Shown here: one piece after another, positions 10,138-21,659 of the stretch
Numbering within the stretch: position 1 is the stretch's first letter
Layout: each line of letters starts with the position of its first letter
Assembly: GCA_037126765.1 (NCBI GenBank)
Contig: JBBCBC010000002.1
Location: 17,329,853 to 17,393,852, forward strand
Length of the DNA: 64,000 bases
Source of the DNA: Stenogyne calaminthoides
Taxonomy: Eukaryota; Streptophyta; Magnoliopsida; Lamiales; Lamiaceae
Direction: 5' to 3'
Program-made: the position numbers and the translations under genes
The notes under the pieces: model-generated
Databases searched by the model: none
What the model was told of the DNA's origin: nothing
Seen by the model: the letters and a program-made list of their open reading frames with translations, nothing else

Positions 10138-10970
10138 CACTACAGGAAATCTGAGAAATCGCGACGAAAGAATTCGTCACTGAAACATAATTTTTCGTCA
10201 CAATTGATAATTTGTGACGAAATTTTTTTGTGGCATAGATTGTCATTTATAGTGCGTGGTATTATGAAAAATGTGACGGTATATTAATTCGTCGTGAAAA
10301 GGGCATCATTTGGTGACGAAAAAGGTCATCGTCCCTATATGTTTCCATCTATTGTGACGCATAAATTGTCACTTTAGGCATCAAAAAATTAAATAAGCTT
10401 AATATGACGTTTCGTCACTAAAGTTCAACTTTACGTGACAATATAAATAATTGTCACAAAAAAGGTTACTTTAGTGACGTTAATTTTGTCACAATTAGCT
10501 TGGTTATTTTGTCATATTTTCTATATTCGTCAAGAAAGAGTTGTTATTCGGTGACAAAATATTGATCGTTGTTATATGTATACATATAAAATGACAATAA
10601 AATTTGTTACTAAATAGTATGATTTAGTGACAAAATTTTTATTGTCGCAAAATGATGTGGAAATTGTGACGAATTTTTTTTGTCACTATAATGTATTATT
10701 TAATGACGAAAATAATAATCATCACTAGAAGTTTAGATTTGGTGACAATATATTGTTCGTCATATTTGACCTTTTCTCGTCATGAAAGAATTGCAAAAAA
10801 ATGACGAAAAAATGATCGTGGTTATATACATAGATATAATGACAACTGAATTTCGTCACAAAAAATTTGACTTTAGTATATTAATTAACATACCTTGACT
10901 ATTATTTCGTCATAAAAATGATACATATTGTGACACATTTATTTCATCGTGAAATAATTACTTTTATTAT
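10138..10970. mobile_element. CACTA transposon terminus with subterminal repeats
   Basis: Begins CACTACAGGAAAT, the CACTA-type terminal motif. It is followed by over twenty copies, in both orientations, of motifs close to GTGACGAAA / TTTCGTCAC up to about 10960. Such arrays are where the TNPA-type protein binds in En/Spm elements. It lies next to the 3' end of the minus-strand TNPA-like gene, so it is read as that element's 3' end. The opposite terminus was not found. Confidence 0.7.
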
Positions 10971-11910
10971 CAATTTATTTGAATTTTTATATATATTAAA
11001 TCAGTAATAATACTAAATAATAAATATTACAACAAAAACTAAATTAATTAACGATAAAAAAAATAATTTGCATTAACCAAAAACTCCTTCAAACAATAGA
11101 AACCAAACAACAATCTTTGTTATGAAAACTACATGAAACAATAAACAAAAAAAAAATAATGTCTTATATATATGTCTTCAAAAATAATTTCCATGCACTT
11201 CAAACGACGAATCTGAAATCTTCTCCTCCTTAGATATCACCTATTAAAAAAATATCATATTAGATGAATTTATAAGAAAGCATAACTCCGTAAAGTATCA
11301 AGAAAACGATAATCCTAAATTTTAAATTCACAAACACACTTACCAAAATCAAAATCCAAGGCATTAGGGGTCAAATAATCAAAATCCAAGGCATAATCAA
11401 AATCTAAGATTGAGTAAATGATTTAGCATTCAAATCCAAGGCATTAGGGGTCAAAAAAGTAGCATGGTTGGGTTCAAAAACCATCCCCAAATTCAGACTA
11501 GAAGCACCATTAGCAGGTTTCATACTCAATGCACTAGAATTAAAGTTTTCAATATATGCAGCATTCTGCAAACCAGGAGTATGTATATATTGTTTCTATC
11601 CAACATGGAGTAAACACTCTCAGTTAACTCTGGTGAAGCACAGTTATTTTCCTTTCTTCTAGATTGTTAATCAGTATTTGTCATCAAAAAATCTCAGCAC
11701 AGTGAAGTTTTTTTTGCACTTAAAGTCAATTAAATATATGAACCTGCTCCCACAGCAGGCAAACAGTGAAAGAATACTAATAGTATAGCCAAAAATATAG
11801 AGCGCTACAAGCTTTCTTACTTAAAAATTTGCATTTGTTCCTGGCATTCTATGAGAATAAGCTAATCTTCAAAAAATCAGTCAAAAGGTTCAACAATCAC
11901 ATTTTTTTTA
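10971..11910. other. Non-coding CACTA interior between terminus and TNPA-like gene
   Basis: AT-rich. About 11345-11455 holds three imperfect copies of AAATCCAAGGCATTAGGGG. No supported gene. Confidence 0.45.
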
Positions 11911-12082
11911 TTGTTAGAGTATCAGCTTTTTCACCTAAAAGTATTAGTTCAGATACTATTAGGTATCAGTTCTGGAAGTATTCAAGTACTGATTTCCTTC
12001 TCAGTACTTGAATACTTCCAGAACTGATACCTAATAGTATCTGAACTAATACTTTTAGGTGAAAAAGCTGATACTCTAACAA
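11911..12082. repeat. Perfect 82-bp inverted repeat (hairpin), 8-nt loop
   Basis: Left arm 11911-11992 and right arm 12001-12082 are exact reverse complements over all 82 bases; the loop is TTTCCTTC. The arms start TTGTTAGAGTATCAGC. A transcript would fold into one long uninterrupted stem. It may be a very young foldback element, a small-RNA-producing hairpin or an assembly foldback. Confidence 0.95.
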
Positions 12083-12574
12083 ACATCTATTAATCATTAC
12101 ATCAACGAACTAAAATGCATCAATCTTTACCTAACACACCATAACTAGCACAATTTGGCAGTGAAATATACAAAGTACAGTACCACCACTATCTATATAC
12201 ACGCAATACACATATATCTTGGCTAAAAATATAAATTGTATCACACACATATCCACATTTATGTTTGAATCAAATCAGCAGTTGCAATGCTCCAAAAAAT
12301 CACCAATTGCAGCATCTACAAGACCTAATTGCACTTCGAAATAACATCTACAAGACCTAATCTCGAGAGTGAGAAACTGGAGAACCACGTTCCCTTATTT
12401 GTTACACATGTTGAACACAAATAAATCATCATATCTGCCCTCTTCTAACACAGCCAGCTTTAAAGCTACACATATGAGTAGTACTACTAAAAGAAAAATG
12501 AAAATAATAAAGTAAAGGCTAGAGAAAAACAAGAAGAACCAAAAACTCATAAAAAAAATAGAAGCTAACCTTAA
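12083..12574. other. 3' flank of TNPA-like gene
   Basis: Non-coding AT-rich sequence downstream (minus strand) of the TNPA-like stop codon. It probably includes the 3' untranslated region. Nothing else recognised. Confidence 0.4.
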
Positions 12575-15085
12575 TTATATGTCAATCCCTTTCTCCCTCA
12601 TAAAAGCCATTAGTTTGTTCATAGCTGCACTTTGCTCAGAGAGTTTTGCATTGAGAATGTCATTTTGCTCAGAGAGTTTGGCAGTCAGATTTTCATTTTG
12701 TGTAGACAGGTCCTCTTTCAAGCTAGTTACTTGAGTTTGTAGTTCTTCCACTTGAGCTCTAGACTATTGCAACTCTTCCGTTGTTTCTCTTAGCTCATCT
12801 TCATATTCAGCAGAAGAATTGTACAATGAACTCCGGCTACTTGGAGGCTTTGAACCGTAACCATACCCTTTGGTATATCCAGCCCCATGGCCCAACACCT
12901 CCAAGACTATCTCAGGTTCGGTCTTCTCTATTCCGAGCTCAACATCTCGCTTACGTTTCATCATTTCCTGTTATTTAAGCATAAATAAAGTAAATAAAAT
13001 GGTCAACTGAATTGAAAAAGAAGTAAATTAACCTCAATAATAACATAATAAAATATCATAAATGTCTACACGACTTACCCAATTTCGTTTTGCCTTGTCG
13101 GATATCCACCTATTATTCTCTGTACTATGGGTTTGCTCATACAAGTAAATACGATCGCACTGTTCTTTAAGTTCAAGAGACTACAAAAAATTATTAAAAA
13201 TCAGCTACTTCATCACCATACCCAAGACTAAAATAAAATATTCATAAAACCCATAATTACCTTCTTTTAATATTTATACGATTTAATTATTGACATATCA
13301 TCGGGTCTTATGTTCAATTATCTGGGAAATAGGGGTTGTGAATACTCTATGAGAATCAGAAAGATGACAAGCAAACAAATAATCAGATATAGGATACTGA
13401 TTACCCTTTGTAATGGACATAGGGCTCATACCAATGCATTTCTCTGTTATTTCCTTTATCAACAGATTATAAAACAGAAATCACAGATTATGGTTTTCAT
13501 AACTTCACTGCATGCTTAATTGATGATTTCTTTTGTGTTAATGGAAACAATTTTGCAGGGAAAAAATGAGGAAAGAACACGCACACTGTGTGTGAGGTAT
13601 GGCAAGCTTAGCTTCTTCATTTTTCTGTACAGTTACCTTAATTAGTGACAGGAAAGTATTTTTTTTATACCTAAGAGAATTTGATTAAGTATTTCAACCA
13701 TATTTGTTGTATGCTGATGTAGGTTATAGTATAAGAAGGGGGCTGCCTAATTCTGACTTTGTTCATTATGTTCATTCTGATTAGCCCTATGATCAATTTA
13801 TGTCTATTAACAGTCAAGGTACATAACACAAACAACCAAATGATAGCTGTCAAAATGCAATAGTTTCAATATTTCAAAGGTAATCTTATTTTATGTGATA
13901 GGTGTGTAGATGCAACTAGTGCAAGGAATGCAAAAATTGAAAACATATACTACTTGAAAACATATACACACAAGTTCATGCGATCGGACTGAAAAAGGAT
14001 TTCGTCCAGCAGTATGCTTGCATATCATTTTTTCCCTGTTGCTTTTATTGATCTCACTTAAACGCTGCAAGAACATTACAATTGTAACAAAACAAAACAA
14101 ATTTTTTGCATTGAAAAGTGTTAGCCATCAAAACTATAAAAAAATATGTGCATTAAAATTAGCAAAGCTAATATTACCTTGAATTCAGGTGAGGCAAAAT
14201 AATCACAGAGCTTTTCCCAGTTATCTTTGTCGGGACAGGCCTTTGGTTTGTGATCCTTAGCTTCCTGTAGATCTGGATATTTAAGAAAGTGTTGATGTAA
14301 CTTATAACGTTGTTGCCTAGTACTTTCTCTCACCCGATCGACCAGGCTCCGTTTCACTCCAACCTTATCAATATTCAAATCCATATGCATCTACAACTCA
14401 CATAGAACATGCAAATTAGAATAAAAGAAGGTAAAAATAATATATTAATAATTTTTTTTAACCCATACCTGCAGATGATCAAACTCTGGCTTCAATCCAT
14501 TTTCCTCATCTACCTCTTTCCATCGTATGGGTACAGTGAGAACTTTTCGCGTTACTATTCCAATATTAGTTGTCAATTTCGACAATTGGACCGCATTTGT
14601 TGGTCTCCCAACTGATGGATCCACCTCAATCTTAAACTTCCCGAAAGCATCAAAGTACTTCAGCAATCCCTTTCCCGTTGTTTCACCACGAGTCCTTTTC
14701 TTTGAAACATGAGCTACACGTGAACAAAAAGCATATTTTTACAATATATAAATTCTTATACATGACTATTATTTTAAAGATAATGAAGAACACGTAAAAA
14801 ACACCTAAAAATATAATTATTTTACCTGTTGCAGCAGCCGCATGTTCGTTTGATGCATGCGGGGCGCTTTCCGTAGATGGAATTTGAGAAGTTTCACGTA
14901 CGGGTTCGGAAGCCTCAGATGCTAAGTTTGAGAAATTGGTTGCACTTCGAGTGAGATGTGTAATAGGATTTTGTGGACAGCTAGGGTTGTGTTTGCTTGG
15001 CAAAGTGTTTAGACGCCCTTTTTGGGGTGTTTCATCTTGAAGTCCTGTAACTCTCTCATTAGTTAAAACTCCTTTGAAAAGAGAT
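12575..15085 (-). pseudogene. TNPA-like CACTA protein (Transposase_24 / Ptta-En-Spm), main part
   Basis: Five coding exons join in frame on the minus strand: the rest of exon 1 (15085-14826), 14713-14469, 14390-14178, 13180-13079 and 12967-12575. Every junction has GT..AG sites (GTAAAA, GTATGG, GTAATA, GTAAGT donors). Exon 2 carries GRPTNAVQLSKLTTNIGI and exon 3 has YPDLQEAKDHKPKACPDKDNWEKLCDYFAS-type sequence (partly quoted). Exon 4 has SLELKEQCDRIYLYEQTHS followed by the ISDKAKRNW motif, all typical of the plant Transposase_24 family. The last exon ends in a coiled coil with LSEQN heptads and stop TAA at 12575-12577. One premature TAG (12764-12766, probably from CAG) separates the domain from the coiled coil. 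The 5' end of exon 1 lies at 26703-26769, because a gypsy element inserted in exon 1. In known CACTA systems this protein binds subterminal repeats such as those at 10.1-10.9 kb. Confidence 0.85.
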
Positions 15086-15923
15086 TGTTGTGACCGAATA
15101 ATTTATCTGAGCGGGAGGCCTAACATCTAGGGGTAAGTTGCATAATACACCCGAGGAAGCCCTAGCTCTATCAGTCAGCGACCTAGACAGGTCGCTCATA
15201 CGAAAGGGATCAGACTATATCTAGGTCGGGGCAAGATCTAGCCTCACCCGAGATGGATGACCGCGACCTGATAAGACCCCGGGTCGTGACCTGGGGAGGC
15301 ACATGTCCCCAATGGAGGTGCCTGCGACTCTGAGCCTCGGGAAGAAAGTCGGACCAGAGAAGACTTTCCCCAAACGGGAAACTATTTTCTAGCTTTCAGA
15401 AAATAGTTAAACAGGTTACCCTAATAAGGGCGGATCAGATGAGCGACCTCAGATTTTGGGTTTGTGACCTCGGGAACAGTACCAACGACCTCCAGCGAGC
15501 AATCCCTAGGAAAGAGGTCGCCCCGTCTTTCCGCCCGAGCACGCTACCCAGTAACCAGAGCCGGCGTTATTTAATGCACCCTGTGTGCCATTAAATGTCT
15601 AGGTCCTAGGTCCCTAGGGGGCTATATCCCAAGGGTTTGTAGTATAAATACATGTAATTAAAGCTCATTTAAGGGTTCCAAGATTCACATTGAATACAAA
15701 GGCTTTATTAGCCAAAAAAGAGGCCTTTGGCTCAAACACTCTTGCAATTTATTGCTTTCCAACACTCCAAATATTAAGCATTAAAGCACATCATCATCAC
15801 TTTAATGATGAACATTCCCTTTGTTCTTCATTAATTCTCACCAACTCCAAATCATAAATAGTTTGATGGCAATCATAGCCACATTAATGCCTTAATCATC
15901 CTATCCTATTTTTGGTATCAACA
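15086..15923 (+). repeat. 5' LTR of Tat gypsy element 1
   Basis: 838 bp, TG...CA. It carries a TATA box TATAAATA near 15643-15650 that would drive genomic RNA synthesis. The other LTR (25863-26702) differs by only scattered substitutions, mainly transitions. Confidence 0.93.
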
Positions 15924-15925
15924 AT

Positions 15926-15942
15926 TGGCGCTAGAAGGAGGG
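15926..15942 (+). promoter_or_regulatory. Primer-binding site of gypsy element 1
   Basis: TGGCGCTAGAAGGAGGG follows the 5' LTR after two bases, as in other plant gypsy elements with TTGGCGC starts. The tRNA is not identified. Confidence 0.7.
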
Positions 15943-16052
15943 TCTTTCACTAGAATTTTTCCAGATTTTCTAAAGATACACCCTTTCGAATCTTCAAATC
16001 CTCAAAAATCCCATTCAAATCTTCATATCCTCATCATACTCAAAGCTTTGCC

Positions 16053-17688
16053 ATGGCATCCACGGGGGTGCAGGATTCCAGCCGGCAAGAGGAGGCCACT
16101 TACAGCAATGAAGGCCCCCTCAAGAACCTGGCCGACATCAAAACTCCGGAGGACCTCAGGGAGGCTATGAAATTCCTCTGGCGGCGACAACGCGACCTCA
16201 CTGGCGAACATAGCAGGCGACATCGGCGAGCCGAGTCCCACCACCTTTCTGGGTCCCGGGGAAAAAGGAAGATGGACGAAAACTCCCGACCCAGGCACAG
16301 ACCAGCGAAGACCAACCACACGATGAGGGAGTCCGGTGGGGCACGCCGCGCCCAAAGTCCTTGGGAAAAAACTCCCTCCCCTCTCAGAGGAAGTTTCCCA
16401 CAACCACGACAGTCTGAGTCCGTCTTTGAGAGATTGGGCAGCCACACACCTCTAAAGTCCCGAGGTTGCCAGAACGAATCCAGAGCCGACTCCTTCACAA
16501 TCTGGCGTAACTTGGAAACCTCTTTCGAGGTAGAGGATTTCCAAGGTCGAAGTAATGAGGTGCCGAAGGCCTCGATACTATCTCGTTTAGGTCCGCAAGT
16601 GTCTCATCGACCTCCAAACCACGGAAATGAGCAGCTCGAGGCCATCAAAGAGACTCTCAAGAAGTTACAGGATCAATTAGACCAGCAAGAAGGACCCGCG
16701 ATATCGGCACTCGTCCCAATCTCGCCCTTAGTCCCGGCACAGGTCAAAATCAACACGACCTCGATCAATCAGTATAATGGGGACTCCGACCCGACCATCC
16801 ATCTAGGGAAGTTCTCCGACCACATGGCTTCCATGGGGGCCACGAATACGACACAATGTCAGCTTTTCCCTCTCACTCTGGGCGACCAGGCCTATAGGTG
16901 GTTCAAATCTCTAACTCCGAACTCCATCGAGTCCTTCCACCAGCTCGCCGGTCTTTTCCTTAACCATTTTGTCACCTTGGCCCCAAGGCAACCAACGAAA
17001 CAACTCTTCACGACCATTCAGCAGGGTCCCACGGAGTCGGACCGAGACTATATCGAAAGAGTTGATAAGTTTCTCCTAGGCGGCGAACCCGTGGGAGATG
17101 AGGTCAAAGTGATGGGAGTTGTTCAAGGCTTACGATTCAACACTAAGTTGTGGAAACTCATGCATAAGGAATACCCAAGTTCATATGCGGAGTTCCGGTA
17201 CAAGGCAGGAAATCACATTAGTCGGGCTGAGATGATGGCCCTGCGCTTGGGGGAGCAAGTCCAAGAGGGCTAGGTAAAGAAGCCCGTGGCAGTAGAGCCG
17301 AGCTCACATAAGAAAAGTGGCGGCCATCGCAAGACCAACAACTTTAAGCCTTTTAACAGCGAAATCGAGGTCAAGCTGTTGGGGGTACTAAGCACCACTC
17401 CAAACGAAGTCTATGATCAAATCAAGGATAAGAAACTTTTGGATCAGGCCAGCAAAATCACAAAGGAGAACGGGAAGATGAATCCCAACAAATACTGCCA
17501 CTACCATGAGAGCATCGGACACAACACCAGTGAATGTCGCGACCTTCTCTGACAATTGTGGAAGCTTTATGAGGACGGAAAGCTAGATGACTACGTGAAG
17601 AAACGTCTGAACAATCAGCCACAACCACAGCGGCCCCAGGCAAATCCAGGGTTAGCCGGCCAGCGACCCCTTCCCCCTTTTCCCGACA
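16053..17688 (+). pseudogene. Gag of Tat gypsy element 1 (broken)
   Basis: The frame opens at ATG 16053, 130 bp after the LTR. A charged Arg/Ser-rich N-terminal half (about residues 1-225, including a predicted coil, LEAIKETLKKLQDQLDQQE) precedes the Retrotrans_gag domain (about 235-400; INQYNGDSDPTIHLGKF, QAYRWFKSL, FVTLAPRQ). TAG at 17271-17273 interrupts the frame, which continues to a zinc-knuckle-like motif KYCHYHESIGHNTSECRDLL, typical of Tat Gag. It is then broken again by TGA at 17550-17552. Gag would form the cytoplasmic virus-like particle. Both stops can arise by single C-to-T or G-to-A changes. Confidence 0.9.
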
Positions 17689-18296
17689 ATGCCGATCGCT
17701 CCATTGGGAGGTAATATCGGCGGGATCCTCCCTTCAATGTTTATGTCGCAACATAGGCGTAAAGTTGAAATACGAGCTCTAAATCATATACACCAGACTT
17801 TCTCCCAATTCAACCATGCAGCCGAGAAAACCAGTTCCCTCGCTTTCTCGGACGAAGACAAGCAAGGGGTGCAATATCCGAATAATGACCCCATAGTGAT
17901 CTCGACCAAGATCATGGGGGTAATGGTTCATCGTCTACTAGTCGATAACGGCTCCTTCTGCAACATCTTATTCAAAAGCGCTCTCGACCAGATCGGGAAC
18001 TTCTCCGAATATATCGAACATTGCGACCTATCAAGGGGTTCGGGGACTCTTCCGTGAAACCCTATGGGGCAATCCGGTTGGCAGTCGAATTGGTCTCGGA
18101 TCGTGATCCGGAGGTAAGGGTGACGAGGCAGCTCAATTTTATCATTGTTGATCTTCCCTCAACATACAACGGTTTTTTGGGAAGACCTTTCGAACATGAG
18201 TTCGGGGCAACGACCTTGGCCCACTATTATTGCATCAAATTCCCAACCCCAGGAGGGCCCGTAGGGACGATCAAGGGAAATCAGGCGATGTCTTGA
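17689..18296 (+). pseudogene. Aspartic protease region of Tat gypsy element 1 (frameshifted)
   Basis: The first frame contains IMGVMVHRLLVDNGSFCNIL, the retroviral-type protease active-site region. Here the usual D-T/S-G is D-N-G, which would impair catalysis. A frameshift near 18035 moves the remainder to another frame (VKPYGAIRLAVEL, NFIIVDLPSTYNGFLGRP), which includes the second conserved strand and the ILGRP-like motif. TGA at 18294-18296 separates it from the reverse transcriptase that follows in the same frame. Confidence 0.85.
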
Positions 18297-19697
18297 GGAT
18301 GTTTGTTACAGGTCGACGCCGAGCCAGGCGCGACCATGGCGACCCTCGAGGCGGGGGTAATCTTAGTAGTGACGAAAGACTATCCCGACGACCCGACCTC
18401 GCCACCAACAAACATACCCAACAAAAGAATGAAAGTCGCCGACGCTGAGGAAGTGGCCGATCTCGAGCCCATAATAGGTTACGAGCCTGTTGACAATCCA
18501 CGATGGGCGAAAGGGCAAAGAGCCACACCGGTGGAAGAGCTTGAGAGAGTCTCAGTTAGCGAATCCTGGCCCGAGATGGAGGTGATCATCGGGACCACCC
18601 TAGGTCTCGAAATGCAAAGTCAGGTGATCGAGTTCCTGAAAGCCAACTTGGACATTTTTGCCTGGTCCCACAGAGATATGGTCGGGATAGATCCCGAGTT
18701 CGCTTGCCATCAGCTCAACATCGATCCTTCCAAAAAACCAGTCTCGCAGAAGAGAAAGAAGTTTGGTCTTGAGAAATATGCGGCCCTGACCGAGGAGGTT
18801 AAGAAGCTCCTAGATAACCAGCTAATCGAGCAAGCTGATAAGCCTCAATGGGTAGCGAATGCGGTGTTAGTAAAAAAGGCGAACAACTCATGGAGGTTGT
18901 GCATTGATTTTACTGATCTAAACGACGCTTGCCCCAAAGATCATTTCCCCATGCCGCACATCGATCATTTACTGATGTCGTTCATGGACGCATTCGTGGG
19001 CTACCATCAAATAGCCATGCACCGAGATGACCTAAATCACACTTCTTTTCTGACAGAAAAGAACATCTACTGCTGGAAGTGCATGCCTTTTGGTCTGAAG
19101 AACGTCGGGGCAACGTATCAGAGGTTGGTCAATCGCATGTTTGCGGACCAAATTGGCAAGACCATGGAGGTGTATATCGATGATCTGGTGGTTAAAAGCA
19201 AGAGAAGAGAGGACCATTTGGGGGACCTCGCCCAGGCCTTCGACATCTTAAGGCAATATAAGATGAAATTGAACCCCAAGAAGTGCAACTTTGGAGTGGA
19301 GTCCGGGAAGTTCTTGGGGCATATGGTGAGCCATCGCGGGATCGAGGTGAACCCGACCAAGATCCAGGTCATGCTCGACATGAGAGCACCACAGAACATC
19401 AAGGAAGTTCAGAGGTTGACAGGGCGGTTGGCCTCTCTAAATCATTTTATCTCGCGGATGGGGGACAAATGTAAACCTTTCTTTGATACAATCAGGAAGG
19501 GGAAGTTCAAGTGGACAACTCAAAGCCAGCTCGCATTCGAGAACATAAAAGATTACCTATCAAACGCGTGGATTCTCGCGAAGCCCATCCCGGGGGAAAA
19601 GCTTTACCTTTACTTGGCGGCCTCGGAGACCACATTAAGCGTCGTATTGGTCCGGGCTGAGGGGCAAGACAATCTGCTGATCTATTTCGTGAGCTAG
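18297..19697 (+). pseudogene. Reverse transcriptase and first RNase H start, Tat gypsy element 1
   Basis: An open stretch of about 465 codons contains RT motifs in order: AVLVKKANNSWRLCIDFTDL, SFMDAFVGYHQI, MPFGLKNVGATYQRLVNRMF, and the catalytic EVYIDDLVVKS (near 19170-19200). These are followed by FLGHMVSHRGIEVNPTKI and the RNase H connection. About seven residues normally found between HIDHL and the SFMDAF motif (a VDATAGH-like stretch) are missing. TAG at 19695-19697 (YFVS*PLNEAE), consistent with CAG to TAG, ends the frame inside RNase H, which continues downstream in the same frame. Confidence 0.93.
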
Positions 19698-20480
19698 CCT
19701 TTGAATGAAGCCGAGCTAAGATACCCCCCTCTAGAGAAATTCGCCTATGCGCTCGTAATGAGCATCCGAAAGCTCCAACCATATTTTTTTGACCACCATG
19801 TCAAGGTCCTGACCTCGTTACCCTTGCAGCGAATACTCCATCGACCAGATACCGCAGGAAGATGCCTCAAGTGGTCGGTTGAGATCGGGCAGTTTGGCAT
19901 CACATACATACCACGGACGGCAATAAAGGCACAAGCATTGGTGGATTTCCTCGTGGAACTGACTTTCCCGACCAAACAGGAGAACTTCATGGAGCAACCT
20001 TGGGAGTTATATGTGGATGATTCGGCAACCAGTGACCAGGCTGGGGCAGGCGTAATACTAATCAGCCCGGAAGGAAGATCCTTCACAACCGCAATCCGTT
20101 TTGATTTCCAAGCAACGAACAATGAGGTCGAGTACGAAGCTTTGATCAATGGCATAGAGATGGCCATGGCCATGGGGGTACAACGCGTCAAGATTTTTTG
20201 CGATTCTCAGTTGGTAGCTTTCCAGATGACGGGCGAGTACGAGGTGAGAAACAAACGGATGATGGCTTACCACAAGATAGCCCAGAATTTGATCGAAAAG
20301 CTCGAGCAGGTCGAGATATCCCAGATTACTAGGAAGGAGAACACCCAAGCAGATGCTCTAGCTCAGTTGGCGACATCTGAAGGAGCGGCCGACATGTCAG
20401 ACATAACAATCATCAAGCTCGCTGCCCCATCGGGCAGTCCGGCCCTTGTCGCACCTGTGGCAACCGAGGAAGTTACCTAG
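19698..20480 (+). pseudogene. RNase H and second (archaeal-like) RNase H domain, Tat gypsy element 1
   Basis: The first part completes the RT-linked RNase H (YPPLEKFAYALVMSIRKLQPYF, FLVELTFPTK). The second part is a separate RNase H fold: WELYVDDSAT, AGAGVILISPEG, NNEVEYEALINGIEMA, VKIFCDSQLVAFQ, ENTQADALAQLAT, with the acidic residues in the expected places. Dual RNase H domains are a hallmark of the Tat group. The frame ends in TAG (20478-20480) and continues in frame towards integrase. Confidence 0.9.
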
Positions 20481-21659
20481 ATGAGTCCGATCATTAAGTA
20501 CATTAAGGACGGTGAGCTCCCCACTGGCAAGGTCGAAGCCCGCCGACTTCAACTGAGGGCAGGCCGATATACGATCGTCGACAACCAACTATACAAGCGG
20601 GGTTTCGCCCTCCCTTTGCTAAAATGTGTAACCCCCGAGGTCGGTAAAGAGATCATAAAGGAGATTCATGAAGGGGTATGTGGTAACCATGCTGGAGGGC
20701 ACTCAATCACCCACAAGGTCCTACGACAGGGCTATTTCTAGTTAACACTGAAACAAGACGCCCTCGACTTCGCTAAAGCATGCAAAAGGTGTCAGATCTT
20801 CGCGCCAAAAATCAAGGTGGCCCCAGAAGAGCTTGCATCGATATACAGCCCATGGCCCTTCGCCAAATGGGGCATCGACCTAATCGGACCACTACCCACG
20901 GCACCGGGAACGGTCAAGTTAGCAGTGGTCACGGTCGACTACTTCACTAAGTGGGCAGAAGCAGAGGCACTCAGGAGCACGGATCAGGCAGCGATCATTC
21001 GATTCATATGGAAGAACATCATAAGCAGGTTCGGCCTACCTCAGGTGATTGTGTCGGATAACGGACCGCAGTTTGACGGATGGGAAATAAGGGCTTTCTT
21101 CGAGAAGTGGTGGATCACCAAGATTTTCTCCACCCCCTATCACCCACAATTAAATGGCCAGGTTAAGGCAATTAATAAGATCATCAAGCACACACTCAAG
21201 ACAAGGATTGAAGGGGTAAAAAGGATTTGGGCGAGCAAGCTTCCTGAGATACTCTGGTCATATCGGACCACCTGTCGGAATTCAACAGGGGAAACACCTT
21301 TCTCCCTCGCCTTCGGGTCGGAGGCAGTCATCCCAGCAGAGGTGCATTTCCCGACGTATCGAACATCACGAGCTCAAGAGGCCAATCTCGATTTCCTCGA
21401 AGAAAAACGTATCAACTCGAACATCCACAATGCGACCTACAAACAAAGGTCGGAAAGGTATTACAACTCGAAGGTGCGAGTTTGCCAATTCTGCAGAGGC
21501 GACCTCGTATTGAAAACGATACAAGGGACCAATCAAGGAATTTTTGGCCCGACATGGGAGGGGCCTTTTAAGGTCACAAAGATACTACCTAATGGAGCAT
21601 ACGAGCTCGAAGATGTCAATGGCATTCCGGCTCAGTATCCATGGAACGCGACCTTCTGA
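20481..21659 (+). pseudogene. Integrase of Tat gypsy element 1 (catalytic Glu lost)
   Basis: The HHCC zinc region (HEGVCGNHAGGHS ... CKRCQIF) is split by TAG at 20739-20741, where the family has Trp (TGG to TAG). The core follows: WGIDLIGPLP with the first Asp, VIVSDNGPQFD with the second, and NGQVKAINKIIKHTLK. In the last motif the family has Glu in GQVEA, but here it is Lys (GAG to AAG), so the DDE triad is broken. The C-terminal part has WEGPFKVTKILPNGAYEL, the GPF module, and ends at TGA 21657-21659. Integrase would insert cDNA in the nucleus; this copy could not. Confidence 0.92.

Noticed and set aside
9881..10246. 121-codon minus-strand ORF
   Set aside because: It crosses the CACTA boundary at 10138 and reads low-complexity leader sequence backwards; no domain.
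16023..16498. Minus-strand ORFs of 132-140 codons opposite gag
   Set aside because: Shadow frames of the GC-rich gag start; the gag frame has clear domain support.
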